NCBI GenBank assembly: GCA_023397045.1
Contig: JAEWUR010000255.1
Coordinates: 1 to 5,510, forward strand
DNA: 5,510 bases
Source: Planctomycetota bacterium
Lineage (GTDB): Bacteria > Planctomycetota > Planctomycetia > Pirellulales > Thermoguttaceae
Direction: 5' to 3'
Shown here: in pieces, positions 5,198-5,510 of the stretch
How the letters are laid out: every line of letters starts with the position of its first letter
How positions within the stretch are numbered: the first letter of the stretch is position 1
Position numbers and translations under genes: made by a program
The notes under the pieces: model-generated
Database searches by the model: none
Told to the model about the DNA's origin: nothing
What the model saw: only the letters and a program-made list of their open reading frames with translations

Positions 5198-5510
5198 ATG
5201 CGGTCTACACCATGCCTTTCCAGTCCGACCACCCACTTTCCACGGGTGGCGATTATCGTATGCATCGTTGCTGCCATTGGCTCTGGCACGGCCACACAAT
5301 CGGCAGCGGACATTGCCTTTCACTACCTGGCCGCCGATCCTTCCTTGCGGGCCGAGACAACCAACGCCAACATCACGCTCGGGCGGGCAAACTATGTCGG
5401 CAAGGTGCTTCAACCCGATCAATCCTGGGAGGCGTCGTATCAAATTGCCTATCCTGGCACGGTGCTCAAGGATTCGGCGACCGGTCAATGGCGAATGTAC
5501 TATGAGATGT
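5198..5510 (+). CDS. Secreted protein, 3' truncated by window end; possible beta-propeller glycoside hydrolase-like
   Basis: An open frame of 104 codons continues without a stop to the end of the window, so only the N-terminus is seen. ATG 5198 has a good ribosome site (AGAGG, 5188-5192, five bases before). Residues 1-37 form a signal peptide: a long basic start to Arg16, hydrophobic core VAIIVCIVAAIG (17-28), and a cleavage site after SAA (35-37). The mature part contains YQIAYPGTVLKDSATGQWRMYYEM (81-104 in outline), a pattern resembling the first blade of five-bladed beta-propeller enzymes related to glycoside hydrolase families 32 and 43 (GTV.KD..G.YRMYY). Catalytic residues lie beyond the window, so enzyme activity cannot be judged. 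It is separated from the PEP-CTERM gene by a terminator and probably has its own promoter, which I could not pinpoint in 5100-5190. Coding is likely; the family is tentative. Confidence 0.8.
   Translation, partial: MRSTPCLSSPTTHFPRVAIIVCIVAAIGSGTATQSAADIAFHYLAADPSLRAETTNANITLGRANYVGKVLQPDQSWEASYQIAYPGTVLKDSATGQWRMYYEM

Noticed and set aside
4964..5488. Long open frame of 174 codons on the - strand
   Set aside because: It covers the terminator cluster and lies opposite the signal-peptide-bearing gene at 5198; the translation is Arg/Gly-rich without a domain.
5125..5505. Open frame of 126 codons on the + strand at the right edge
   Set aside because: It is out of frame with the ATG 5198 gene, which has a ribosome site, signal peptide and plausible domain; the translation is rich in His, Arg and Cys without a pattern.

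Overview
The window looks like chromosomal DNA from a planctomycete or a close relative in the PVC group. Four things point that way: a small ECF-type sigma factor of the Rhodopirellula/Verrucomicrobium style, followed directly by a membrane FecR-like protein with a C-terminal LamG-type domain, then a DUF1559 / H-X9-DG pilin-like protein, and a PEP-CTERM surface protein. Base composition is moderately GC-rich. All genes I can support lie on the + strand. The genus assignment is inference only.

Layout: positions 1-248 are non-coding upstream sequence with a strong A-tract/hairpin/T-rich element (136-176) that looks like a terminator. Next come four genes packed with overlapping ends: the ECF sigma factor (249-779), the FecR/LamG candidate anti-sigma or sensor protein (776-2683), the DUF1559 prepilin-like protein (2673-3677) and a small lipoprotein with a predicted beta-sandwich (3670-4092). 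The overlaps (4, 11 and 8 bases) indicate one translationally coupled operon. A 129-base gap with a possible promoter and a hairpin leads to a secreted PEP-CTERM protein with a lectin-like fold (4222-5004). It ends at a strong intrinsic terminator (5041-5085) set in a cluster of three hairpins. After that a further secreted protein starts at 5198 and runs off the window; it resembles the N-terminus of a five-bladed beta-propeller glycoside hydrolase, but this is tentative.

How the genes may work together (inference): the FecR/LamG protein spans the membrane, has a short cytoplasmic segment of the kind that binds sigma factors, and exposes a carbohydrate-binding-like domain outside. The sigma factor could be released on sensing a glycan and drive surface proteins: the pilin-like protein, the lipoprotein, the PEP-CTERM lectin-like protein and perhaps the hydrolase-like protein. 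This would be a candidate glycan-sensing and capture locus.

The oddest sequence feature is a heptanucleotide repeat element (about 1513-1648) inserted in frame inside the FecR domain coding sequence. Two blocks of 7-base repeats in roughly inverted relation add about 40 residues of low-complexity protein just before the most conserved FecR motif.
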